A stretch of DNA of 64,000 bases, from contig JAJHZJ010000028.1 in assembly GCA_023548195.1 (NCBI GenBank), positions 3,359,001 through 3,423,000 on the forward strand. The letters run 5' to 3'. The stretch comes from Bettongia penicillata ogilbyi (taxonomy: Eukaryota; Chordata; Mammalia; Diprotodontia; Potoroidae). This document shows, one piece after another, positions 58,301 to 64,000 of this stretch (its first letter is position 1; every line of letters starts with the position of its first letter). The position numbers were made by a program, and so were the translations under genes. A model generated the notes under the pieces. That model did not search any database and had not been told where the DNA came from. It worked only from the letters and a program-made list of their open reading frames with translations.

Positions 58301-59999
58301 CTGGAATACAAAAAAGATTTAAGACTCCTGATCAAATCCAACCCCCACCACCTTTTACAGATAAGGGAACTGAGAACCAAGTAAGTTAAATAAGTTGCCC
58401 AAGGTCACAAAGGAAAAGTTAAGTGTAAAAGGTAGGATTTGAATACAAGACTTGTAACTCTGGACTCCTAGAGAACGTAAAACACTACGTCCATTGTACC
58501 ATGCAAAGGCTGATGCTCAAAGATGCTCAGTGCTTGACTAAATTCATAGTTATAAAGTGGCAGAGCCAAGATTAGAACCCAGATCTTCTGACTCTAAGTG
58601 TCATCCATTTTCTATTGCATTAACTGGTCTCAAAGAATTAAAATGAATAAAAGATCAAAATGAATTAGTAAATGATGAGGCTGGAAGGAGGTGTGAGACA
58701 CCCACAAAGACTGGGATGCCAGGGCAGGTTGCCTGGAATGAATTCACAGACTCAAGCATTGTTGAGGTAAGGTAAAGATTTATTATGCTTTTTAGTTGGC
58801 AAGGGTTCTTAAGGAACCTGCAACCTTAGAGAGGTACAGGTAAAGTTTATATAGGATGTTCTATAGGAAATATGTGCCAAATATGCTAACTACGTGATTC
58901 AGGGTGGGATTAGGGAGTGGTTAAAGAGCAGTTAGCTCTTAAAGGAACATGCACTTCTGGTATTTACTGCGCAGGTATTTTACCCAGAGTTCATGGAGAA
59001 ATAGTCCGAGAGGCAGGGGGCCGGCACTACATGGAGGTGTGGTTTTAGGCCTGAAACATCACTAAGTCAACCAATGGTCAGGGCTGACTCAGAAATACCA
59101 GGTTGCTCTCATCAACATAAATGTAATGGAGTATACGTGTGTCTTGTTAGACAACATAAATGTAATGGAGGATACGGGCGTCTAAGACTAGGATACATAT
59201 AATTGATCAGTGAGTAGTAAATGTTGTTATGACCCAGTGCACAGGGAGTTCAGTTAGTACACAGCTGATTCAGACTAATAAATTCTATAGGTGCAACTGG
59301 CTGCTGTATCAGGAAAGGAGATAACAGTTGTTGCTGGGACAGGCTGTGTCTTTGGCCTGGGGAGAAACTGCCTTGGATAGTGTTTTGAAGCTAGGGAGAA
59401 ATGTGATTTTTAAAAAGAAATGTGATTTGGGAATTGGGGTCCAAGAATATGCACCCAAGCATCCCATCATTAACACGGGGAATATAGCACATGGTAGTAT
59501 ACTCTGGAAAGCAGCTCACTTCAATAATTTCTCAGTCAAGACTTCTGAATGATGAGACTCTTCTTGAAGTTCTTTGGGTCACCTTGAGGTTACTTTCTCT
59601 AATTACAAACTTGACACACTATTGCTGTGATCACAATCTTACATAGATTGTGCAAGCTAGAAATTCAGGACCATGTGAATAAGTAAAATAATTTGAGCAA
59701 AAGAAATAACCTTCATCTGCATTTTCTAGGTTCTCACCTTAATTATTCTTACCTGTCGAACACTAATTTCATTTTGGGCCATGAAGGCAAAGTGGTAGGA
59801 ATAAAGACCTAGGTTTAAGGAAATTGCTCGTGTTTCTCTCTTTTTTGGGGAGGTGAAGGGGGTGAGTGGATACTTGCTAAAAAAAAAAAAAAGAATATCT
59901 GATATCATCATCTTTGTTATCCCCTTTTCAGGCCCCGCAATTCCTGTTGGTGTAGATGTTCAAGTTGAAAGTCTGGATAGCATCTCAGAAGTTGATATG
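26655..59999 (+). CDS. GABRR1: GABRR1, GABA-A receptor rho-1 subunit, 5' part (four coding exons, incomplete at the right edge)
   Basis: The joined exons 26655-26758, 51268-51318, 55543-55649 and 59932-59999 give 330 nt and 110 residues in one open frame, each intron starting GT and ending AG. Seen in order: a hydrophobic signal peptide containing [10 protein letters not shown], a basic linker with [10 protein letters not shown], then [31 protein letters not shown], and [20 protein letters not shown], the start of the extracellular ligand-binding domain. These strings match vertebrate rho-1 subunits from memory. Family knowledge: rho-1 is a Cys-loop, pentameric GABA-gated chloride channel subunit, best known in retinal bipolar cells. 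The Cys loop, the four membrane helices and the remaining exons lie outside the window. The start is the ATG at 26655; the frame is open upstream of it but the signal peptide only makes sense from here. Rho-2 was considered; the exon 2-3 linker fits rho-1 better. Confidence 0.95.
27150..28170 (-). repeat. Antisense MIR SINE fragments (three)
   Basis: Separate antisense pieces at about 27150-27240 (gttagagctgaaagaacttg), 27780-27965 (aatgacaagacttgtctagg) and 27970-28165 (gatttagagctgcaaggtaa, cagatcactttgctgtcagt). Confidence 0.6.
28170..29220 (-). mobile_element. LINE-2, antisense, left part (split by an L1)
   Basis: A long antisense L2 copy: tail at 28180-28260, then body strings in L2 order (gagtcttgaaagaagccagg, gaattactggagtttataga) to 29210. 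A GT/GA microsatellite lies inside it. The element resumes at 29967. Confidence 0.82.
28272..28425 (+). repeat. (GT)n(GA)n(GGA)n compound microsatellite
   Basis: A GT run to about 28327, a GA run with AAA interruptions to about 28398, then GGA/GAA units. Open frames across it on both strands are low-complexity artefacts. Confidence 0.97.
29221..29960 (+). mobile_element. L1 3' end, sense, inserted in LINE-2
   Basis: A 5'-truncated marsupial L1 starting in the ORF2 C-terminus (ctggagagcaatttggaact; cttttttagatctc region) and ending in an A-rich tail. It is flanked by tggaactca at 29211-29219 and 29967-29975. Its ORF2 remnant parallels the minus-strand copy at 6.2-6.8 kb but is interrupted by stops. 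Confidence 0.88.
29967..30375 (-). mobile_element. LINE-2, antisense, right part with reverse transcriptase remnant
   Basis: The minus strand 30353-30066 is open for 95 codons and includes [19 protein letters not shown] then [19 protein letters not shown], matching the region of L2 reverse transcriptase that normally reads LDLSAAFDTVDH. The changes in that motif and the lack of flanking frame mark it as a fossil. Confidence 0.85.
30440..30660 (-). repeat. MIR SINE, antisense
   Basis: Antisense core aaagatggggaaattgagac and caaagtcacacaatcagtgg, with head ctttctactgtaccag. Confidence 0.75.
30672..30842 (-). mobile_element. MAR1-type CORE-SINE, antisense, partial
   Basis: tcagtcatgtctgattcttt at the 3' end, then gacttgcccagggtcacgca. 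The tRNA-like head is truncated near aggaagaaca. A short antisense L2 piece follows at 31110-31260, and 31265-31880 has nothing recognisable. Confidence 0.85.
31885..32045 (-). repeat. MIR SINE, antisense
   Basis: Core strings cattttacaaataggaaaac and cacatagagagttagtgaca in antisense order. Confidence 0.7.
32055..32285 (-). mobile_element. MAR1-type CORE-SINE, antisense
   Basis: tttggggttttcttggcaaa, ggcaaacaggggttaagtga and head ctgtgccacctagctgcccc. Confidence 0.9.
32288..32480 (+). repeat. MIR SINE, sense
   Basis: tgactttgggaaaattattt then cctcatctgtaaaatgggga in sense order, directly following the antisense MAR1. Confidence 0.72.
33185..34470. other. Unclassified sequence, possibly old LTR-derived
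   Basis: No gene recognised. Parts have a retroelement feel, but I found no diagnostic signals. An 86-codon open frame at 33215-33475 shows no family resemblance. Confidence 0.3.
34480..35290 (-). mobile_element. Old L1 ORF2 fragment, antisense
   Basis: On the minus strand, strings equivalent to LKLKSFCTE (35180-35240) and the MKKC and REM-IKT region (34900-35060) appear in ORF2 order with many stops. Much older than the L1 at 29.2 kb. Confidence 0.65.
35460..35645 (-). repeat. LINE-2 3' end, antisense
   Basis: aataagcatttatcaagcat then aggagctcatagtttaatgc. Confidence 0.7.
35860..35990 (-). repeat. MIR SINE, antisense
   Basis: acactgaggctccgtgacta, cagtgtcacacagacaggaa, ttacagcatgctgcct. 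The following 36000-36830 has no recognisable gene or repeat. Confidence 0.65.
36830..37000 (-). repeat. MIR/THER-type SINE, antisense
   Basis: cctacacagcactttcctcc tail, then ctcattttgtagatactaaa and gacttgctcagggtaacaca. Confidence 0.65.
37075..37362 (+). repeat. LINE-2 3' end, sense
   Basis: ccttgaaagtaaggactgtc, then gcctggcacatagtagacat and aataaatgtctgttggttga, the usual L2 3' terminus. An antisense MIR scrap follows at about 37790-37920. Confidence 0.8.
38752..38990 (-). mobile_element. MAR1-type CORE-SINE, antisense
   Basis: Near full length: cattcagttctttcagtgat 3' end, ggcaaacagggttaagtggc core, ctctatccattgtgacacct head. Confidence 0.9.
39000..39440. other. Unclassified segment
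   Basis: Open frames on both strands (39025-39333 +, 39236-39445 -), without recognisable domains. It could be a degraded retroelement or unique DNA. Confidence 0.3.
39450..39722 (+). repeat. LINE-2 3' end, sense
   Basis: aagactcagctaaaatctca, ccagtgcctggcatatagta and aataaatgtttattgactga. Confidence 0.82.
39840..40236 (-). mobile_element. L1 3' UTR, antisense, short 5'-truncated copy
   Basis: Matches the 3' UTR of the L1 at 5950-6240 (ttcaccttagtcacattgca; ttccttgcattgctgtgag-like string). The flanks ctggggtgcttctt (about 39825-39838) and ctggggtactcctt (about 40239-40252) look like a diverged target-site duplication. Confidence 0.82.
40555..40730 (+). repeat. MIR SINE, sense
   Basis: tagatatggagtcagaggac, tctctgggtctccagttctt and a tail with ccctaaaatcccctcca. 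Confidence 0.65.
40895..41040 (+). repeat. LINE-2 3' end, sense
   Basis: ggtccttgaagacaggggct, agtgcctagaatattacc and tatttgttgaataatgaa. Confidence 0.72.
41360..41590 (+). mobile_element. MAR1-type CORE-SINE, sense
   Basis: tggtgccacagtggatagag, gaattcaaatctggcctcaa, ggagaaagaaatggcaaaac and an A-rich end. Confidence 0.88.
42405..43215. repeat. Cluster of MIR and L2 fragments
   Basis: Sense MIR at 42405-42570, antisense MIRs at about 42700-42860 and 42895-43075 (aaactgaggtccagggaggt), then an antisense L2 tail at 43080-43215 (gagcacctactatgttccag). Confidence 0.68.
43335..43592 (-). mobile_element. MAR1-type CORE-SINE, antisense
   Basis: tcatttcagtcatgtctgaa, ttaaggttttcttggcaaag and ctgaggccagatttgaactc. 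Confidence 0.88.
44251..44342. repeat. 18-bp direct repeats flanking a 56-bp A-rich insert
   Basis: aaaaaataagtcaagggg occurs at 44251-44268 and 44325-44342 with no mismatch. The 56 bp between is A-rich, contains AAATAAA, and its right side runs into an A-stretch. This has the form of a target-site duplication around a tiny retrotransposed fragment. Confidence 0.6.
44540..44782 (-). repeat. THER-1/MIR-type CORE-SINE, antisense
   Basis: Nearly complete: tatatgtgccaggcattgta, ggaaactgaggtaggcagat, gacttgcccagagtcacaca and a head ending ccacttagctgcct. The next 450 bp hold nothing recognisable. Confidence 0.82.
46075..46300. repeat. Repeat shared with 60.4 kb, possibly LTR-derived
   Basis: Shares an ordered set of strings with 60390-60560: catacc, gatctgctttt/gatctgcttta, gttaa, tacattca-like spacing and caacagacagggct. 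The sequence 45240-46075 may belong to the same element; I see no coding remnant. Confidence 0.42.
46538..46600 (+). repeat. Three tandem copies of a 21-bp unit
   Basis: The unit ttatatcatttatatgagaa plus t is repeated exactly three times with no mismatch. A related string follows a 25-bp direct-repeat copy at 47777. Confidence 0.95.
46982..47190 (-). mobile_element. MAR1-type CORE-SINE, antisense, head missing
   Basis: ggtcatgtctgacttcacga, catttggggttttcttggca and gtctgaggccatatttgaac, ending before the tRNA-like head. Confidence 0.85.
47482..47585 (+). pseudogene. U6 snRNA pseudogene
   Basis: 104 bp against about 107 in functional U6. Conserved strings are cacatatactaaaattg, gatacaga, cacgcaagg, caaattcttgaagcattcca and a terminal T run. 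The ACAGAGA box, needed for 5' splice-site recognition, is damaged by a small deletion, and the 5' stem is diverged. No TATA or PSE precedes it, so it is a retrotransposed copy, not a Pol III gene. A weak flanking repeat (acaaaacagtagac and caacaacaatagac) may be its target-site duplication. Confidence 0.92.
48330..49085 (-). repeat. LINE-2 body, antisense
   Basis: Antisense L2 ORF region upstream of the part seen at 30 kb: gccattagatttggtcttaa, ggtaactttggggagggcag and ttcaaggagtttggctgg, in the expected order. Confidence 0.78.
49150..49257 (-). repeat. THER-1/MIR tail, antisense
   Basis: aagcatttattaagtgccta, then cctcacaacaatcctggaag, cut short by the (AC)n run. Confidence 0.72.
49255..49308 (+). 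repeat. (AC)n microsatellite
   Basis: About 25 AC units with TACG near the left end. The cysteine/valine-rich open frames across it on the minus strand are artefacts. Confidence 0.97.
49312..49432 (+). repeat. LINE-2 3' end, sense
   Basis: aggttcttgaaggcaagaac, gcacatggcacatagtaagc, tttaataaatgcc. Confidence 0.75.
50395..51228 (+). repeat. LINE-2 3' portion, sense, ending upstream of GABRR1 exon 2
   Basis: A long sense L2 copy: gtagtggctccctattactt, gtaagttctttgagggcagg and terminal cttattgattgagtc. It ends about 40 nt before the exon 2 acceptor. Confidence 0.8.
51268..51318 (+). CDS. GABRR1: GABRR1 coding exon 2 (51 nt linker exon)
   Basis: The acceptor region reads tttgcagcag followed by ACCTCAAAGACAAAGGCG, and the exon ends CAAGGAAG before gtatga. 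Both junctions are phase 2, so the 51-nt exon is symmetric and can be skipped without losing frame. It encodes the basic, hydrophilic [16 protein letters not shown] linker between signal peptide and receptor domain. The acceptor is a tandem GCAGCAG (NAGNAG) site: using the first AG would add one codon (Ser). LINE-2 sequence ends about 40 nt upstream and begins again about 13 nt past the donor. Confidence 0.92.
51331..51448 (-). repeat. LINE-2 3' end, antisense, just after exon 2
   Basis: acatttattgagtacctact then attgtgctaggtgctggggc. It begins about 13 nt past the exon 2 donor and is inverted relative to the L2 end at 51080-51228. Confidence 0.8.
51515..52055 (+). mobile_element. CR1/L3-like LINE fragment, sense (first part)
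   Basis: Frameshifted translation gives [15 protein letters not shown] and downstream strings of a CR1-clade reverse transcriptase, ending near the [18 protein letters not shown] at 51950. The element is interrupted by a SINE and an L2 and resumes at about 52620. Confidence 0.75.
52056..52305 (-). mobile_element. MAR1-type CORE-SINE, antisense, inserted in the CR1/L3 element
   Basis: tagttcagttatgtctgact, tttcttggcaaagatactgg, ctctgtccactgtaccacct. CR1/L3-like sequence continues on both sides. Confidence 0.9.
52370..52615 (-). repeat. LINE-2 3' end, antisense, inserted in the CR1/L3 element
   Basis: atcaatcaatcaatatttat, gcctgctatgtgctaggcac and ttcagggagcttacaatatg. Confidence 0.82.
52620..53175 (+). 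mobile_element. CR1/L3-like LINE fragment, sense (3' part)
   Basis: cagacctcatcagaagtatt, gtgtccagaggaggaccact and gacttgatgtcagaaaaaat match the widely shared CR1/L3 3' ORF region. It ends in an A-run near 53185. A further short CR1/L3 piece ([14 protein letters not shown]) lies at 53460-53580. Confidence 0.75.
54164..54412 (+). repeat. 250-bp polypurine tract
   Basis: Almost unbroken A/G on the + strand (gaagaaaaagtcaatgaggagg-type units shorter than any clear period). Long minus-strand frames rich in Ser, Leu, Phe and Pro across it are composition artefacts. It lies about 1.1 kb upstream of exon 3, in intron 2. The flanks (53780-54160, 54480-55540) contain no recognisable gene or repeat. 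Confidence 0.85.
55543..55649 (+). CDS. GABRR1: GABRR1 coding exon 3
   Basis: The acceptor is ttttctgtatag at 55531-55542; the exon is 107 nt, entering in phase 2 and leaving in phase 1 before gtatgaag at 55650. It encodes [19 protein letters not shown], then [17 protein letters not shown], the strongly conserved N-terminal segment leading into the ligand-binding domain of rho subunits. A MIR/MAR1-like SINE starts about 78 nt past the donor. Confidence 0.96.
55727..55850 (+). repeat. MAR1/MIR-type SINE, sense, partial
   Basis: ggagggcagttagggggtga head and tgaattcaaatgtgacctca, ending in an A-rich stretch. Confidence 0.75.
56045..56690 (-). mobile_element. L1 3' end, antisense
   Basis: A poly-T-like start (56075-56150) followed by the complement of the L1 3' UTR and ORF2 C-terminus (tcatcttatagcacaataat, gctgggtcaaacagtacata, gaccctttgggcatag). 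5'-truncated near 56690. Confidence 0.85.
56830..57040 (+). repeat. MIR SINE, sense
   Basis: tgtagaaagagcactggctt, gcctgggttcaaatctccct and ttcctcatctataaaataaa. Confidence 0.82.
57318..57558 (+). mobile_element. MAR1-type CORE-SINE, sense
   Basis: Complete: gacaactaggtggtgaagta, gagttcaaatccagactcag and atctttgccaagaaaatccc. 57560-58000 has nothing recognisable beyond a short (GGATT)n run at 57985-58003. Confidence 0.9.
58005..58600 (-). repeat. Antisense MIR SINEs (two, one split by a DNA element)
   Basis: A fragment at 58005-58110, then a second MIR starting near 58130, interrupted at 58157-58330 and resuming with ggaactgagaaccaagtaag, tgcccaaggtcacaaaggaa and ccattgtaccatgc. Confidence 0.72.
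58157..58330. mobile_element. Small hAT-like non-autonomous DNA element (MITE)
   Basis: The left end caggggttcttaacctg and right end ttaagactcctg form an imperfect inverted repeat. An 8-bp flank, atccagtc (58149-58156) against atcaaatc (58331-58338), 6 of 8 matching, fits the hAT target-site size. It interrupts a MIR. It has no coding capacity. Confidence 0.68.
58672..59550 (-). mobile_element. Solo LTR, antisense, same family as the 12.4-kb copy
   Basis: On the minus strand it follows the 12.4-kb LTR from end to end: a TATA element (complement of 58846-58853), AATAAA (complement of 58779-58784) and the U5-like aacaatgcttgagtct. It also has a partial 39-bp tandem duplication in the U3 region (units starting at 59113 and 59152) and a larger intact segment around 59040-59110 absent from the other copy. 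No internal retroviral genes. It lies in GABRR1 intron 3, opposite to the gene. Confidence 0.8.
59932..59999 (+). CDS. GABRR1: GABRR1 coding exon 4 (68 nt)
   Basis: The acceptor is ccccttttcag ending at 59931; the donor gtaagt starts at 60000. The 68-nt exon encodes [20 protein letters not shown] then DM, the first beta strand region of the ligand-binding domain. A 68-nt exon at this position is the usual size in GABA-A receptor genes. It exits in phase 0, so the next exon, outside the window, should begin a fresh codon. Confidence 0.96.
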
Positions 60000-60389
60000 G
60001 TAAGTACCACTCTGACAACAAAAAGAGAAAAGTAGGATCTAAGAATCAAGGTACAATGTTATAAGCTGACAATTCATTATTCAGATGTTGTTAGGATATC
60101 AGAAAACTTCATCAGTTAGTTGGCTTCTCACTGGGTCCTGTGATTGGCCCTGGAAATGCTCTAAATGTACAGGGCTCTGTGTCCTGGGTCCTGCTCTCTT
60201 TTCCTTCTATACTACATTTGGTGATCTCCTTTGCTCCCATGGATTCAATTATCTTCTTTGTGCTGAGGGTTCTCAAATGTGATTATCAGGCCCCAACAAC
60301 TCTGCTGCCCTTCAGTCTCACATTTCCAACTGCCTATTAGACATCCTGAACTGGATGACCCATAGATAGCTCAAGCTCATGTAAAGGCA

Positions 60390-60560
60390 GCCACACTGGC
60401 ATACCTAGTATGGCTGCTAGCACAAGTTCTCAGATCTGCTTTACTAGGAAAGATAGCTGTTAAAAGGGTCTTTCTTTCATTACATTCATCAAACAGAGAA
60501 AATATAAGCAGAGAAATCAAGTCCAACAGACAGGGCTCTACTGCCTGAATCAAAGAAATA
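60390..60560. repeat. Repeat shared with 46.1 kb, possibly LTR-derived
   Basis: Ordered strings match 46075-46300, including cagatctgcttt and caacagacagggctc. It may extend to about 60860. Confidence 0.42.
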
Positions 60561-61014
60561 TTGCTATATACTTTACATACATCCCTGGATCTAGAGAGGT
60601 TTGGGGAGGGAGGAGTGTGAACATACAGCCAGAGTCTAAATCAGGTAATCACAAGATCCTTCTCATAAGCAAACCTCCAAAACAAAATACCAGTGTCCCA
60701 GTATACATAACAAAGAGTTGACTCCTCATAGACTGAGTCAGTAGGCACTAAAGCTACATGACTCAGCACAGCTGTGAACTATCAGGGTTCAAAAGAGATT
60801 GAGCCTTCAGATGATCACAATTTAGCTTGAACTTGGGAAACTGAACTCCAAAAAAAAAGAAAATAATCCCACTTTGCTTGCTGCTACAGCTCAGCATGTC
60901 CAGCATGTCTTCCTAACTTCCTTATTACTTTTGTGGGTACCACCATTTTCCCCAGTCATTCATGTTCACAGCCTAGGTGCCATCCAATGACAATGACCTC
61001 TTTGCTGTTCCTCC

Positions 61015-61325
61015 TGTCCCCCATGATTGGATTTCTCTTCCACCTCATCATCTCTGGCTCCCAGCTTCCTAAGCTTCTTTCAAGTCCCTAAAATTTTATC
61101 TTCCACAAGAAGACTTTCCCTATCTCCCTTAATGCTAGTGACTTCCCTCTGTTCACTCTTCACCTCCAATTTATCCCACATATTGCTTTTTTGTATATAG
61201 TTATTTGGCTGTTGTTTTCTCCCATTAGACTGTGAACTCCTTGAGAATGGGGACTACCTTTTACCTTTCTTTATATCCCCAGTGCCTGGATAGCGGGTGC
61301 TTAAGAAATGTTTATTGACTGGCTG
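61015..61325 (+). repeat. LINE-2 3' end, sense
   Basis: tgtgaactccttgagaatgg, ccccagtgcctggatagcgg and gaaatgtttattgactggct. Confidence 0.82.
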
Positions 61326-61589
61326 ACAAACAGTTACCCCATCTACCTGGCTGTGTCCAGGAGCAGAACATGTTGAGTAGGAAGTACTTTCCATAGAGAG
61401 GTCAACCCTAAGGTGTGTAAAGGAAGGGCTAAGTCCCTGGAAATAGTACTAGAGAAAAGACAAAGGACTTGTCAGCAGAGCCATAACTAGGGTGTGGCAA
61501 TCAGTGCTTTGTCCCAAAGAAGCAAAATTTAGAGTGCATTGATTTGTAGTCCTTTCCCCTCAAAATCTCCCCTCTGCTTAATTTTTCTA

Positions 61590-62510
61590 TTCTTTCAAGG
61601 GTGTCCATAATTATTCCAGTCTCCTCAGCTTGTAATCTCAGTATTATCCTTAATTCCTTCCTCTCCCTTACCCCATGAATCCATTCGGTTTCCTAATCTT
61701 GATATGTCTTCTTCCACAATGTCTCTTGAATCCAGCCCCATCTCTTTATTCACACAGCCATCATATTAGTTCAGGCCCTCAGCACCTCTTTCCTAAATAG
61801 TCTCCTAATTTGTCTTCCTGCCTCAAGTTTCTTCCCATTCTGATCACCGTCCATATCACTTCCAGAAAGATTCTCCATAAGTGCACACTGAGTATGTCTT
61901 TCTCCCATTTTGTAAACTCTAGGATCAAATACAAAGTCCTTTGTTTGGCTTTGAAGGCCCTTCACAACTTGGCTCTAGTCTATTTTTCCAGTCTCATTAT
62001 GTATCATTCAACCTTCCAAACGGGCTATCTCTGAGTTACTCACACATGGAATTCTACATCCTGGCTTTATGACTTTCACTGGTATTCCCCTACACCTGGA
62101 ACTCACTCCTCACTCCTGGCCAGGGATGTGCAGAAGCTAACTGGAAACAGCTGCATAAGCTGATTAAGTTTCCAGTGTGAATATCAGCATTTCACATCAG
62201 AAATTAACTATGAATCCGGTCTTGATTTATTGTTTTGTTGACTGTGTAGTACAGGTTTGTTTTGCTGCAGAACTGGCTGCTAAAACATTGACCAGTCAAC
62301 TTCCGCCTCTATCTCCACCACCACCTTCTATACAAAGTCTTTCCTGATAGCCCCTCCCAAGTTCCTCTCCTTCCCTAACTACCCTGTTTCATTTTTTTAT
62401 ATTTAGACAGAGACTTGTCTCCCCTAATAGAATATACGCTCAAGGCTAGCTTGTTTCAGTCTTTATCTCTGTATCCTCAGCACCTAACTGGAATGTTTGT
62501 CGATGTATTG
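61590..62510 (+). repeat. LINE-2 3' portion, sense
   Basis: Runs from gtctcctcagcttgtaatct through a degraded ORF end (RIKYKVLCLALKALHNLA) to ctgtatcctcagcacctaac. About 170 bp at 62120-62290 do not fit and may be an unidentified insertion. Confidence 0.75.
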
Positions 62511-63117
62511 ATCGAGGGTGGAACACCTGAAGTTAGGACCTACTTCCAGAATAATTAATTAAAATGTATGATACCCCATGCTATGGTATGAGGGGTATCC
62601 CAGGTGAATTTTTCTCGAAGGTATCACTTACCTACCTTCCCTTACCCTTAAAAACTCCCCAACAGCATTGGAAAGTGAATTTCATCCTGTTTGCCTCAGG
62701 TAAAAAATTGTTACTTATACCTTTGCTTGTCAGTACACAGAGAAGCAGAAAAAAGTCATCTAGTTGGGTAAATATGCCGAGATGCAGGCAACAGGAAACA
62801 TGAGATTTCCTGCCAGAGAGCAAACAACAGTCAGAGAAGGGTTTAGGCTAAACTTGGATTGAAGTGTGAAATGCCAGTTCAATTAACACAGAGACTAAAA
62901 TAAGACAGGATCAAAGGTCAGAGATGACTGAATTCTGTAACTTCAGAGCACTGTGATTTACTCTTTTGTGTGTCTGTCGGTAGTATAATTTTTTAAAAAA
63001 TTATTAAAAGTATAAAAGGGATTATAATAGCAGCACATACAGCTACATCCTTTGCAGACCTTGAAGGGCTATATAAAGGCTAGGTATTACTATTAGAGGT
63101 CATCTACTCACATAATT

Positions 63118-63352
63118 AGGCAACTATTTGGCACAGTGGCTAGAGTACCACATCTGAAGCTAGGAAAATTCAAATTTGGCCTCAACTGTGTGATCCTAAG
63201 CAGGTCACGTCACCCTGTTTGCCTCAGTTTCCTCATATGTAAAATGAACTAGAAAAGGAAATGATAAATTAATCCAGTATTTTGTCAGAAAAACCCCAAA
63301 TGGAGCCAGGAAGAGTCAGACATGACTGAAATGATTAAACAGAAAACACAAC
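63118..63352 (+). mobile_element. MAR1-type CORE-SINE, sense
   Basis: aggcaactatttggcacagt, gttgcctcagtttcctcat-like string and gtcagacatgactgaaatga, ending A-rich. Confidence 0.87.
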
Positions 63353-64000
63353 AATGATCCTGCCCTCCACATAGAGCTTGACCACAGAGTCTCTGATAAA
63401 AATACTTCAGAGAATTAGAGTATGGATACTCTTGACCTGGTGGCTTCCTTATGTGCTCCATAGCCTAAGTGTCTGCGTCACAGGACATTTCAACAAACAT
63501 TATGCCATAGTTATTACCATCAGAATTCTCAAGGGAACTGTATGTAGGGTTAAAAATAATTTTAAATTTATATGCTTTCTTTGGTTTTTATATCACCTTT
63601 ATCTTGTGCCTTCAAGACCGTGTGCTTGCTCCCATGCTTTTTAGCATGATGTTTTCAACCATGTTGTCAGATGCTTTTGTACGATTAAGGAAATTTATGG
63701 TTTGGATTCACACCTACAATAAGACACACTCAAGAAGAAGAAGCTATATATTTTATTAATTTACAGAAAAGGCAAATGTACAGACAGTTTAGAGCAACAG
63801 CAGCAATAGCTAATAAATCCTAATACTAATATAATTATAGCAATACTAATATAGATATAAGAAGAAATAGAAAAACATCACCAATCCAGGGAAGCACCAA
63901 CTCCTGAATTTCTCAGCCGGGGAATCCCAGGACACAGCTTTCAGGGTCTGGATTGGGAGCAAGGGTCCCAGGCAGAGTGTGAGTGAGATTTCAAAGTTCT

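Larger units (their letters stand above)
60000..64000 (+). other. GABRR1: GABRR1 intron 4, left part
   Basis: Starts at the exon 4 donor and runs off the window. It holds the repeats listed below. 60010-60380, 62530-63110 and 63360-64000 show no gene; the last 270 bp contain an antisense AATAAA (complement of 63752-63757) and could be an LTR edge, too weak to call. Confidence 0.8.

Noticed and set aside
63735..64000. Possible LTR at the right edge
   Set aside because: Only an antisense AATAAA supports it; no TATA, no paired copy and the sequence runs off the window.
1..64000. CRISPR arrays, operons, bacterial promoters
   Set aside because: Spliced vertebrate exons and mammalian retroelements throughout; no regular spaced repeats.

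Overview
This is a eukaryotic, AT-rich, repeat-dense window from a mammal, most likely a marsupial (opossum-like or another metatherian). The evidence is the protein-coding exons of a vertebrate GABA receptor gene with GT-AG introns, many copies of the marsupial tRNA-headed CORE-SINE (called MAR1-type here), marsupial L1 3' ends, half-L1 (HAL1) elements that carry ORF1 but no ORF2, and abundant old LINE-2, CR1/L3-like and MIR/THER-1 sequence. The species cannot be fixed from sequence alone. Bacterial features (operons, ribosome binding sites, CRISPR) do not apply.

The only host protein-coding gene I can support is the 5' part of GABRR1 (GABA-A receptor rho-1 subunit) on the + strand. Its first four coding exons lie at 26655-26758, 51268-51318, 55543-55649 and 59932-59999. 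All four splice in frame and encode 110 residues: signal peptide, linker and the start of the extracellular ligand-binding domain. The gene continues past the right edge. Intron 1 is about 24.5 kb, intron 2 about 4.2 kb, intron 3 about 4.3 kb.

Layout: 0-26 kb is intergenic or upstream sequence filled with retroelements. It holds an L1 ORF2 fragment split by a SINE (0.8-2.0 kb), a three-level nest of a + HAL1 containing a - L1 that contains a - HAL1 (3.65-10.34 kb), a solo LTR (12.4-13.15 kb), a 3'-truncated HAL1 inside a SINE (15.0-16.3 kb), a possible second LTR (17.8-18.9 kb), and a full-length - HAL1 (19.6-22.6 kb). Intron 1 carries LINE-2 (one copy split by an L1 at 28.2-30.4 kb), MIRs, MAR1 SINEs, a GT/GA microsatellite, a U6 snRNA pseudogene (47.5 kb) and a 25-bp direct-repeat pair. 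Intron 2 holds a CR1/L3-like LINE broken by two insertions and a 250-bp polypurine tract. Intron 3 holds an L1 3' end, a hAT-like small DNA element and a second solo LTR of the same family as the 12.4-kb copy, in opposite orientation. From 60 kb to the end is intron 4.

Most noteworthy: the cluster of HAL1 elements with matching 5' ends, one with a nearly intact ORF1 broken by a single-base change in an A-run and one whose 3' end lies at that same A-run just after an AATAAA; and GABRR1 exon 2, which is exactly 51 nt, symmetric in phase, has a NAGNAG acceptor, and is bracketed by inverted LINE-2 ends.
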